Of a DNA stretch of 64,000 bases, positions 16,314 to 28,300 are shown piece by piece. The notes beneath the pieces were generated by a model. The model saw only the letters and a list, made by a program, of their open reading frames with translations. It had not been told where the DNA came from and did not search any database. The position numbers and the translations under genes are program-made. The stretch lies in contig VGXV01000019.1 in the NCBI GenBank assembly GCA_016873165.1, forward strand, positions 1 through 64,000, written 5' to 3'. Numbering within the stretch: the stretch's first letter is position 1; every line of letters begins with the position of its first letter. The stretch is from Planctomycetota bacterium (GTDB lineage Bacteria; Planctomycetota; Brocadiia; Brocadiales; Brocadiaceae).

Positions 16314-19300
16314 CTATTTTACAACCTTTATTTTTACGGTTACCTTTAGATCACCTGATTTAAACTTTACTTTTGCTTCCCCTGTTTTTTTCTTAGCTGT
16401 AATGTCAAATACTGTTTGACCATTATCGTCAGTAATTGCGCTCGCCGGGGACACAGAGACGTATTTTTCCCCCTCTACAACCTTCGCCTTTACTGTCTCC
16501 CCTTCCACCGGACAATCTTCTTCACCAGTCAATGTCACCGTTACTCTATCATCCTCTTTCTTCTTAATCGTCAGCTTTTTTTGGGACACTGCGATCTGCC
16601 CGGCGCTGCACACGCCTGGAGTCGAAACTGCCGATGGTGTTGGCGACGGTGCTGGCGTTGCTATTTCTTCTGCCACACGAGCCGTATCCGTCACCGTCCT
16701 TGGAAATCCAGTCGTATTAATCTCATCGTTATAGGTAATCGTTAATGTTTCACCGGCATATGCCTGGATATGTTCAAATTCCAGCGTGCCGCCGCTCGCC
16801 ACAATTTGAATCGAACCCATGAAGGTGCCGGCATCGGCGCCTGATTCAATCATCCTAACCTTCGTACTATTGAGGGAGGACGTCTCAATATACACATCAT
16901 TCAAGAGGGACTCCACATCTGTATGAATTCTGTTTTGCTCTGCGTCTGCCAGTATTATTTTCGCATAAGACCCGACAAAATAGTCATCGGCATCAAAGGA
17001 GAGCGCTGCATCAAAACTGCTGAATGTTATTGTCTTTGAGAGTGACGATGCATAGGGAATAGTATCGGTGTAAGTGACAGTGGCTATGCCGCCCTGAACC
17101 GTCTTTATGGTTCCAATATTTGACCTGACGTTTAAACTTGCGCTGCCGGCGGTGGCCGTACCTGTTTTAATGGTTGCAAGGAAAGTGCCGCTATTTATGC
17201 CTTCCTCATTAAGGTCTAGCAAGAGATATGGAGCAATAAAATAATTGTATCCTGTCGCTTTAAGTGCAGTGTTGAGAATGTCTGCGGATATTATACTCGT
17301 GTTCCTGTCAGCATCCACCACGGTTGTAACAATCGTATCTCCGGACAGATATGCCACCTCTTTGCTCAGATTTAATCTGCTAACTGGCGTCGGTATCAAT
17401 GAAGGCATTGGCGATGGTGCAGCCGTTGGTAGTATGGTCGGCGTTGGAGCTAATGTCGGCATCGGTATTGGTGTTGGTGCCGGTGTTGGCGTTATCGTTG
17501 GTGTTGGAATCAGCGCAGGCGTAAGTGTTGGAGTCGGCTCTGGTGTTGGCAACAATGTTTGGGTGGGTATTGACGTCAGCATTGGTGTCGTTGTGATAGG
17601 AGCCGGCTCGGTAGTAAAACTCCAGGTATAGTCTTTGTCTAACGTTGTCCCTGCATAATTTGCCGCTTGAGCTCCCGTCGTAATCCCGGCCGTATAAATA
17701 GTATTGTAATTAAGATTGGTTAATGGGGTAAAAGTGGCGACGGCGCCATTCGTAGTCACTGAACCGGCAACCGCATCCCCTCCGGCGCTTAACTTAAAGG
17801 TATCAGTCGTAAGTGTTGAACCATTCATATTCATTGAAAAGGTTGCAGACACAGTTGTATCTATTGCCACACTAACAGATCCATTGATCGGTTTTGTCGA
17901 ATTTATTGTGAGGGTTACTCCCGGAGGAGGCAAAGGCGGCTCCGGCGCTGAAACAGTGGTAAAGCTCCATGCAAAAGTTGAGGCCATCGCATTTCCCGCC
18001 AGGTCTTTCGCTCCTGTGGTAATCGTTGCTGTATAGGTGGTAGAATAAGATAAATTACTCAATGGAGTAAATGCAGCAGTCTCGCCGCCAGAGGATACCG
18101 CGCCGCTGATATTGCCACTTCCGTCACTCACGGTAAATGTAGCGATGGTGATGGTGGATGCATTCATTGTCTCGCTGAACGTGGCAGTAATAGCAGTATT
18201 TATGGCCACACCGGTTGCGCCATTGGCAGGGTTTGTGGAACTGACGGCGGGCAATGTTGCGTCCGTTGCCGTCCCTGTGGTAAAACTCCACGTGTAATTG
18301 GATGTCATTGCATTCCCGGCCAGGTCTCTTGCACCTGTGGTAATAGTCGCCGTATAGGTAGCGGAAGGCGACAGATTGCTCAACGGAGCAAATATGGCAG
18401 TTGTTCCGCTGTAGGATACTGCCCCGTTAATGCTGCCGCTGCTATCGCTCATGGTAAACGTGGCCGTGCTTATGGTAGAAATACCCATCGCTTCGCTGAA
18501 CGTGGCAGTAATAGCAGTATTTGTGGCCACACCGGTTGTGCCATTGGCAGGGTTTGTGGAACTGACGGCAGGCAATGTTGCGTCCGCTGCCGTCCCTGTG
18601 GTAAAACTCCACGTGTAATTGGACGCCATTGTATTTCCTGCCAGGTCTTTCGCCCCTGTGGCAATCGTTGCCGTATAGGTGGTAGAATAAGATAAATTAC
18701 TCGACGGAGTAAATGTAGCAGTCGCGCCGCCAGAGGACACCGCGCCGCTGACATTGCCACTTCCGTCGCTCACGGTAAATGTGGCGGTGGTGATGGCGGA
18801 TGCATTCATTGTCTCGCTGAACGTGGCAGTAATAGCAGTATTTGTGGCCATACCGGTTGCGCCATTGGCAGGGTTTGTGGAGCTGACGGCAGGCAATGTT
18901 GTGTCCGTTGCCGTTCCTGTGGCAAAGTTCCAGGTGTAAGCAGCAGCCATTGAATTTCCCACGAGGTCTTTTGCTCCCGTGGTAATCGTTGCCGTGTATG
19001 TAGCAGACGGAGACAGGTTGCCTGATGGAATAAACGTGGCAGTCGTACCGGCGTAGGACACCACACCGACAATATTTTCGCTGCCGTCACTCACAGTAAA
19101 CGTAGCTGTGGTGATGGTAGAGGCATCCATTGCTTCGGTAAATGTGGCAACGATAGATCTATTGATCTCCACACCGGTTTCATTATTGGCTGGACTTGTC
19201 ACACTTACTCCGGCAGTCACCGTCAAGGTTCCGGAATTTGTCGCAGCCAAACTCCCTGACGTTGCTTTGATTTCAGCAGTCCCTCCGAAATGCCCGGTAA

Positions 19301-22300
19301 ATACGGCGCTCTTATTGTCTCCTCCAGGAACAAGGTCTCCGGAGACCACACCATTCGTGGCGCTTTCAAGCGACCATGCATCGGCTGCCACATTGGCTAC
19401 AAAATTGTCCAGCGCATCCCGTGTAATAGCATACACGGCAATCAAACTACCTGCGGCAATACTCTGTGAGGATACCACGTTTCCGCTGCCATCTGCCACA
19501 GTTTCGACTCGTACTTTTGCCGCAGTTCCTGCAGTTATGTCAAATGAATTGCTCACGGCTGACGCTAATCCGGCGCTTGATGCTGTCAGATTCTTTGAGC
19601 CTGCAAGATCGATGCTCAAATCGTTAAATGTTGCAAGTCCGCTGGCGCTCGTTGTTTTCAGTGTTGTTCCGCTGAGTATCCCTGTCCCGGAAGATAATGA
19701 CATTGCGATTGAAACACCTGAAGATGACACATTATTTCCATAGGCATCCTGCAACCGCACCGTTATAGTCGGGAGGATTGCATTTCCCGCCGTCGTATCC
19801 GAAGGTTGTTGGATAAAAACTATTTTTACGGCAGATCCCGCCGATATGGTAAATGTGTTGCTGACAGCGGATGATAATCCATCGCCTGATGCCGTCAGAT
19901 TCTTTGAGCCTGCAAGATCGATGCTTAAATCATTAAATGTTGCAAGTCCGCCTGAATTTGTTGTTTGCAGCGTAGTTCCGCTGAGAGTCCCTGTCCCGGA
20001 AGATAATGACATTGCGATTGAAACACCTGAAGATGACACATTATTTCCATAGGCATCCTGTAGCTGAACTGTGACCGACGGGTTGATCGCAGCCCCTGCC
20101 GTTGCATTCGTCGGCTGTTGAGCAAATACCACCTTTGTTGCCGTTCCTGCCATAGTTGTGAAGCTACTGCTCGTGCCTGTTATATTGTCAGCATCGGTTG
20201 CCGTTGCGGTATGAACAGTTCCTGCAGTAGCGCTTGTAGTAAAAACTACCGTGGCGATTCCGCCGGCATCTGTTATGCTTGTGGGCGACGCGAATGATCC
20301 ACCGTTTGAGCTGCTCCATGTGACTACCTTGCCGGCCATTCCGATTGCGTTATTTCCGGCATCAGCAAGCTGCGCTGTGATAGTCACATTGCTTCCTGCC
20401 GCCGGACTGCTATCGCTTGAACTCACAATATACCTGATAGCAAAAGGCCCGGCAGTCCATTTTGATAATTCGTTTATGCCGGTCAGTGTTAGTGTATTAG
20501 CGCCAGTATCTCTCGCGGGAATATGCCGGCTGGGCCAGGTTGTTCCTCCATCGGTTGATCTTGCACAGATCGTATTTGTCTCGTTTGCCCCATTCAATTC
20601 GCTGTCTGCGTATTTCAAGACCAATGTGGCGTTCAATCCGGCGTTTGTTGTCGGCGTAATATCGAATGTTCTTTTTATTCCAGCTACTCCGTCAATGGTC
20701 TGCGCAGTCCCTGTACCTGTTCTTCTTAAAACAACCGTAGAACCGGGCGCTGAACCGGCTGCATTTATCTGAACTCCTAAACCGCCGAAAGTTTCATTCA
20801 CTCCTGCAGTCAATGTGCGTGTTGTTTGAATATTTCCCACAACAATAGTATCATTTGTTGTGTTTCCGTCAGCATCGTTCAATTCAGATAGGGTTCCTGA
20901 CGAACCGAGCGTCAGAGCAGCGCTGCTTTCCGTTGTAAGTATTCCGCTCGAAACCGTAAGTGTCCCGTTAACATTGGCAGCGCCGCCAAGCGTAGTTCCA
21001 TTAGCGTTGTTGACTTTGAGGTTTCCATAAGTAAGGGCGCTGATTCCCTGGGTTGCTGTGCCCTTATATTCTACAGTCAAATCTGTAAGGGTCTTGTTTG
21101 AAATGGTATACTGGGAACTGAAATCTGCAGTAACCGCTGTTCGGGTTACCTGGACTGTGCCATTCCCCGTTAAAGAGCCGCTTCCGCCTAATACAACCGG
21201 TGCATTCGGACACAAAACTGCATTCAAATCCACATTCAAAGTTCCGCCCACTGTAAAGTTTACATTCGCGGAAATGGCAGCGCTGGCATTTGAAATCGTC
21301 AGGTTGTTAAATGCTGAAGCTGTTGTTCCATCTATTGTTTGCGCAGCAGTTCCATTCAGCGTTATTGTGCTTGTCGAAGAAGTAAAGGCGCCGTTATTGG
21401 CAAAGTCTCCTCCAATAGAGTGGCTAAAACTGCTCGCGTCGAATGTGGCGCCAGAACCAATGGCAAAGTTGCCGTTAACGGTTAATGCGGATCCTGCGGT
21501 TGCAGAAGCGGTTCCTGACATCGAAAAGTTTCCGGCAATGGTCAATGCCGATGCGGGCATGGTCTTTGTGCCGGTACCGCTCAGTATGAGATGCTGGTAA
21601 CCCCCCGATCCCCCGTTTGGATTCAATACCGTCTGATTTCCGCCATTATATTCGACCGTATTTACCAGAGACCTTGCGCGCCACAAACCATTATTGGAGA
21701 CCGCGCCGGCAATTCTGGCGATATTATTAGTACTCATCGTCAGCTCTGCGCCAGTGTCGATGGTGATATTGTAGAAATTCGTTTCTCCTGCCATTGAAGC
21801 AGATGCATTAGTGAAAATTACCGTGCTTGTATCGGGATTGAAAGTTCCGTTATTTACCCAACAACCCGTGCCGCCGGCAATAGTAAGCTGTGCGCCTGCG
21901 CTTCCGTTCAAGATACCGCCGCTCTGAATTGTCATGCTATTGATGGTAACGCCGGAGGGCAATGCCGGGGAGTAGTTGCCGGAGGGAGGAGAAGGAATTA
22001 TAACGTTGTCGGCTGCTCCCGGCACTCCCCCCGTCCAATTCAACGGGTCAGACCAATCCGTACTATAACCACCATTCCAGACTATGCTTGTCGTTACCCT
22101 ATTGGAAATCGTCCATTCAAATGTTCCAAAACCCGAATCAAAAACGGCAATGCCCACATTGGAAAGTTCAATCCAGTTGTCTGTTGCATTATAATTCGAT
22201 CTGCCGTATTCCCCGACTACGCTGCCACTGGCCTGATAGCGCCAGAAACTCAGGTTGTCCTCTGTATTCCCATTAAGCTCAGAGTCTCGGTAATGCAGTT

Positions 22301-25300
22301 TCAACGTGGCGATAGAGCCGCTTCCCCCGGTCTGAATAATGTCGTAATATCTCGTAATAGCATCTGTTTTCCAGGAAGGGGCTGAGCCTATGGTGATTTT
22401 TACGCTCATTTCTGTTGGGAGTGTTCCTGCAAGGGTAAAGGTTATCGTGGTAAACTGATTGCCGAAGCTATATGCAATATTCGGGTTAATCGTTGTTCGC
22501 TTGACAATTCCTGCTACATCACCGGTTCCAGCCGTAGTCGCCGAAGCGCCCATTGTCAGCGTGTTAGAACCCATGGCAAGGTTGCCCGTCAAAGTCAAAG
22601 TCGAATTCACTATAAGGTTAGTCGTTGCTGATGGAGTAACACTTGTATTGGAAATCGTTAAGTCATTAAATGTTGTTATACTCGTACCGCTAATGGTTTG
22701 CCCCGATGTGCCATTAAACGTTATCGTGCTTGTGCCGGCGATAAAGGTACTGTTGTTCGTCCAGTTGCCGGTCAGGCTCAGGGCGCTCGAATTAGCGTCA
22801 AGCGTGCCTGCGGTGAGCGTTACGTTGCCATTGATGGTGTGGGATAACGAAGTGCCAAGGTTTAACGTCCCACCACTCCCATTCATCGTCAGCGATGCAG
22901 CCGTAACGTTGCCGGTGAGTGTGGCCGTGCTTGCCGTCCGCACGAAGGAAAGCCCACCTGTTGTTGAGAAACCTGCAATATTCGGCGTTGAACTCGTTCC
23001 CCCAATGGTTATAGGAGAACCATTAGCTGAAAATGTGGCGCTATTGACAAAGCTTCCGTTTAACGTCAGATCAAAGTTGCTTGTGGAAGTGCTGAATGCC
23101 CCCCCTGATATGGTTAACGTTCCGTTTACAACCGCTGCTGCGCCCAACGTGCCCGTTCCAGCCCCTGATTTCGTAAGGTTGTTAAATGTGGTTGCAGTGT
23201 TTGTAATTGTTTGTGCGCCGCTTCCGCTAAAATTGACCGTGCCAGTGCCGGCTGTATACGTTGCTGAACCTGTCCAGTTGCCGGTAAGGCTCAGGGAGCT
23301 CGAATTAGCATCAAGTGTGCCCGCAGTGAGCGTCACATTGCCGTTGATGGTGTGAGATAATCCGATGCCGAGGTTTAACGTTCCGCCGCTTCCGTTCATC
23401 GTTAACGACGCGGCAGTAATATTGCCTGCAATGGTTGCCGTGCTTGCGGTCCGCGTGAATGAAAGATTTCCTGTAGTAGAGAAGCCGGCAATGCCTGGCG
23501 TTGCGCTTGTCCCGCTGATAATTATATTGGAACCGTTGGCCGTAAATGTGCCGCTGTTCATAAAACTTCCGTTCAGCGTTAAAGAGAAGTTGCTTCCTGA
23601 TGTATTAAGCATTCCTGCCGTGATGGTAAGATCGCCATTCACCGTAACAGCGTCGCCCAGCGTTGCGGTCTGTCCGGATTTGTCGATGGTAAGGTGATGA
23701 TAGATAGTCCCTTTTACCGTTTGCGAAGCCGTAGTACTGGTGTAATTTACCGTATTGGGATTGGCCGTTGCCGTAAGCGTGGTAATGGCAGAGGTTCCGT
23801 TAATGTTTAATACTGAGCCATTGCCTTGAAGCAGTATTCCTGTGCCGCTTAAGGCGGTTCCTACCGTCAGGGTCGTATTGTTGGTGAGGGCAACGCCCGT
23901 GACGGTTATGCTGGGGATGGAGATTGCCGCTGTTCCTCCGATTGACTGGCTGTTTGTGTCAAAGGTCTGCACCCCCGTTCCCGCAGTAAAAGCCGCGCCG
24001 TTGTGGGTGATTCCCCCCCGGAAGGTCACTGCATAATTTGCCGAATTGTTCCAGACGCCCCCTGCGTTAATTGTGACCATACCCACGAATATTTTTGCAT
24101 TGGTACCTCCGGTAATACCAAGTGTACCGGTAATATTTGTAGTGCCGTTTGCTGTTAAGGCAAGGGTGCTTGTATTGAGCGTCCCGGCCGTAACGGTAAG
24201 ATTTCCATTTACGGTGGTTGAAGCGCCAAGCGTTGCGGTCTGTCCGGATTTGTCAATGGTAAGGTGGTGATAGGTAGTCCCCTTTACCGTTTGCGAAGCC
24301 GTAGTACTGGTGTAGTTTACCGTATTGGGATTGGCCGTTGCCGTAAGCGTGGTAATGGCAGAGGTTCCGTTAATGTTTAATGCTGAGCCACTGCCCTGAA
24401 GCAATATTCCCGTGCCGCTGAGCGCTGTGGATACGGTAAGCGCGGCATTGTTCGTGAGCGTTATACTGGCGCCGGTAACGGTTACTGTTGCAATCGTAAA
24501 GTCGCTATTAACCGAGTAATTTGTAGTAAAGGTGGCTGCGGTAAGGGATTTCGAACTTGCCGTGCCGCTGAGCGTTCCGCCGCCTCCGGGTTTCTGGAAC
24601 GTCCATGTGCCCTGAGTTCCCGTGATTGATCCTGTTCCGTCGATCTGCAGATTGCCATTCATTGTGACAGCTTCTGCAGCGGTAAAGCTCATGACGCCTC
24701 CGCTGTTAATTACGATGTCGCCAAAGGTTTTTGTCCCTGTCGCTGAAGTGATGTTTATGGTGCCATCTATATTTGTTGACCCGGCAACAGTGACGGTATA
24801 AGCCCCTATGCCAAGCGTTCCCGCGGTAATGGCAAGATTGCCGTTTATTGTGGCATTTGCCCCGAACGATGCGGTATTTGACGCCTTATTAATAGTAAGG
24901 TGATTAAATGTGGTCGCAGCGTTTCCAATTGTTTGTGCGCTCGTCCCTGTAAACACTATTGTGCCGGCGCTTGCCGTAAATGTCCCTGAACCTGTCCAGT
25001 TCCCGGAAAGAGTTAAAGCGCTCGATCCTCCATTCAGCGTGCCTGCTGTCAAAATTACGTTGCCGCTGACGGTATGACTGAACGCCGTTCCAAGATTGAA
25101 TGTTCCTCCGGAAGCATTTACGGTAAGGTTTCCCGTGATAGTGAGAGAGGAATCAGGCGTTTTTGTTCCGGCGCCTGAGATTGTCAGGTTTTGATATCCC
25201 GGCGTTGCGGACACCGTTTGAGTTGTTCCTGACGCATATTCAACCGTTGTGCCGGAAGCGATATTTAATGTGGTAAATGACGGAAACGCAGTTCCTACGC

Positions 25301-28300
25301 CAGCAGAGCCGAGTTTATATGTGCCGGATGTGAGGTTGAGCGCGCTTGAACCTGACAAGGTGATTACAAAACCCCCGTCGCTGAAAATACTGTTTGCCGT
25401 TGCGTCGCCGATAGTAAGTGTGGCAAGCGACACTGCCCCGCCAAGCGTTCCTCCTGCGGTATTGTTGACCTTCAGCGTCACGTATGTCCCCGCATGTATC
25501 GTCTGGGCAGAAGAGCCGTTATAATTGACCGTATTTCCGCTCGCGGATGCCGTCAATGTAGCAATGCCCGAAGTGCTGCCGATGTTTAACACGGCATTGC
25601 TGCCTTGGGCAAGCTCTCCCGTGCCGCTTAAGGCAGCGCCAACCGTTAAGGTCGTGTTGTTCGTGAGGGTGACCCCCGTGACGGTCATGCTGGGGATGGA
25701 GATTGCCGTTGTTCCCCCGATTGACTGGCTGTTTGTGTCAAAAGTCTGCGCCCCAGTTCCGGCGGTAAAAGTTGACCCGTTGTGGGTGATTCCCCCCCGG
25801 AAAGTAACTGCCTCGTTTGCTGAATTATTCCAGACACCGCCGGAATTGATTGTGACCATTCCGGCAAACGTCTTTGTTCCTGTTGTGCTTGTGATGCCTA
25901 ATGTGCCTGTAATACTCGTGATGCCGTTTGCCGTTAAGGTGTTAGCGCCTGTATTGAGCGTCCCGGCCGTAATGGTGAGATTGCCATTCACTATGGTGGC
26001 AGCGCCAAGCGTTGCGGTCTGCCCGGATTTGTTAATGGCAAGATGATGATAGGTAGTCCCCTTTACCGTCTGGCCTGCAGTGGTGCTGGTGTAATTGACC
26101 GTGTTGGGATTGACCGTAGCGGTCAGGGTGGTAATGTCCGAAGTGCCGCCGATATTTAAAATAGCGCCATTGCTCTGGGTAAGCCCGCCCGTGCCGCTTA
26201 AGGCAGTGCCAACCGTTAAGGTCGTATTGTTAGTGAGGGTGACTCCCGTGACGGTTATGCTGGGAATAGAAATCGCCGTTGTTCCTCCGATTGACTGGCT
26301 GTTTGTATCAAAGGTATGTACTCCCGTTCCCGCGGTAAAGGTCGTTCCGTTATGGGTGATTCCGCCCCGGAATGTTACAGCGAAGTTTGCAGAATTATTC
26401 CACGTTCCTCCTTCATTGATGGTTACCAAACCCACAAACAGTTTCGCTCCGGTTCCGCCCGTGATACCCAAGGTGCCCGTAATGTCGGTGGTACCGTTTG
26501 CAGTTAAGGCAAGGGTGCTTGTATTGAGCGTCCCGGCCGTAATAGTGAGATTACCATTCACTATGGTGGCAGCGCCGAGTGTTGCTATATTCGATGCCTT
26601 GTTAATCGTAAGATGATTGAATGTGGTTGCAGCACTTCCTATTGTTTGTGCACTTGTCCCTGTAAACACTACGGTACCGGTGTTTGCTGTAAATGTCCCT
26701 GCGCCTGTCCAGTTGCCGGTAAGATTGAGGGTGCTCGATCCTCCATTCAGCGTGCCAGCAGTTAGTGTCACATTACCGTTAACGGTATGATTGAACGCCG
26801 TTCCAAGATTGAATGTTCCGCCTGTGGCGTTTATGGTGAGGTTGCCCGCTATAGTGAGTGAGGAACCAGGTGTTTTTGTTCCGGCGCCTGAGATTGTCAG
26901 GTTTTGATAGCTGGGCGTTGCAGACACAGTCTGCACCACTCCTGATGCGTAGTTCACTGTCGTTCCAGAGGCGATAGTTATTGTGCCAAAGGAGGGAAAC
27001 GTGGTGCCTGCGGTAGCAGAGCCAAGCGTAAACGTTCCGGATGTAAGGTTAAGTACGCTGGAGCCTGACAACGTGATTACGAAGCCCCCATCGCTAAAAA
27101 TACTGCTCGCCGTTACATCCCCGATGGTAAGTGTTGTGAGTGTTGTTGCGCCTCCAAGAGTTGCCCCGGCGGTGTTGTTTGTCTTCAGCGTTACGTAAGT
27201 CGCCGCTTTAATCGTCTGCGCCACTGTGCCGTTATAATTGACTGTGTTCCCGCTTGCAGATGCATTGAGCGTACCAGTTGCCAGTACCGGGCCAGTTACG
27301 TTGAGAGTGGAGTTTTCGTCGTTGAGCCATGTGGACCCCGCAACCGTTCCGGTGATACCGCCGGCGGCCGTAGTGGTCACCGTCTTCTTGTTCGTCACCG
27401 TGATCGCTCCTGTGATTGCGATTGTCCCGGTAAAGGTGATCGGTGTGGTTGTTCCGTCAATCGCCTGGCTGTTTGTATCAAAGGTACACACACCAGTTCC
27501 AGAGCTAAAAGTCGTGCCGTTGTGGGTGATTCCCCCTTGAAAGGTTACCGCCTCGTTAGCTGAATTATTCCACGTTCCACCGGTATCAATCGTGACCAAT
27601 CCGGTAAACGTCTTTGTTCCGGTTGTTGACGTGATGTTTATCGTGCCAGTTATATTTGTTGCCCCAGTGACGGCAGATGTAACACCCCCTAGATTAAGCG
27701 TACCGGTTCCATTGATGGAAAGGGTTCCTCCAATGGTTAGTGTCCCGCTATTTACCGTTGTTGCGCCACCGACGACCAGACTTCCAAATGTCATGCTGGT
27801 AGTCGGGGTGATGGTAGTAGTTGCGGCAAGAGTGGTAGTAGAATTTGACAGATTAAAGGAAGTGCCTCTTGTGTTGGTAATGTTTCCGCCAAAAGAGATT
27901 GTTGCCGCCCCGCTGGAGGTCAGATCGGAGCCGGCGCCGTTCTTGGTATAATCGCCTGAAAACGTTAATGTACCGGTTGAAACCGTGATGTCGCAATTTC
28001 GCTGCTGAGTTGTAGCTGCCCCTTGCAGGGTAGTACCGCCGACATAAAATGTGCCTGTACCCACCGTGAGGGTAATATTTGTAGTAGCAGCGGTGGGCTG
28101 GGCGGTAAAATTGCCACTGCACGAAAACGTGCCGCCATTAAAGGTGATAGTCATATTTGCAGCGGCTACAGCGGGACTAAGGTTTGCATTGACGCATGAG
28201 AGGGTAACGCCGGAGGCAAGGTTTATATTATGCACCCTGGCTGTTGTGGTAATGGTATTGGTAATATCGCCTGATATGGTTAAATTTCCATTTATTGTCA

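Noticed and set aside
17380-17600. Possible tandem-repeat or CRISPR-like array in the GTTGGTGTTGG-type stretch
   Set aside because: It is the coding sequence of the Pro/Thr stalk of the giant protein; there are no constant repeats with unique spacers.
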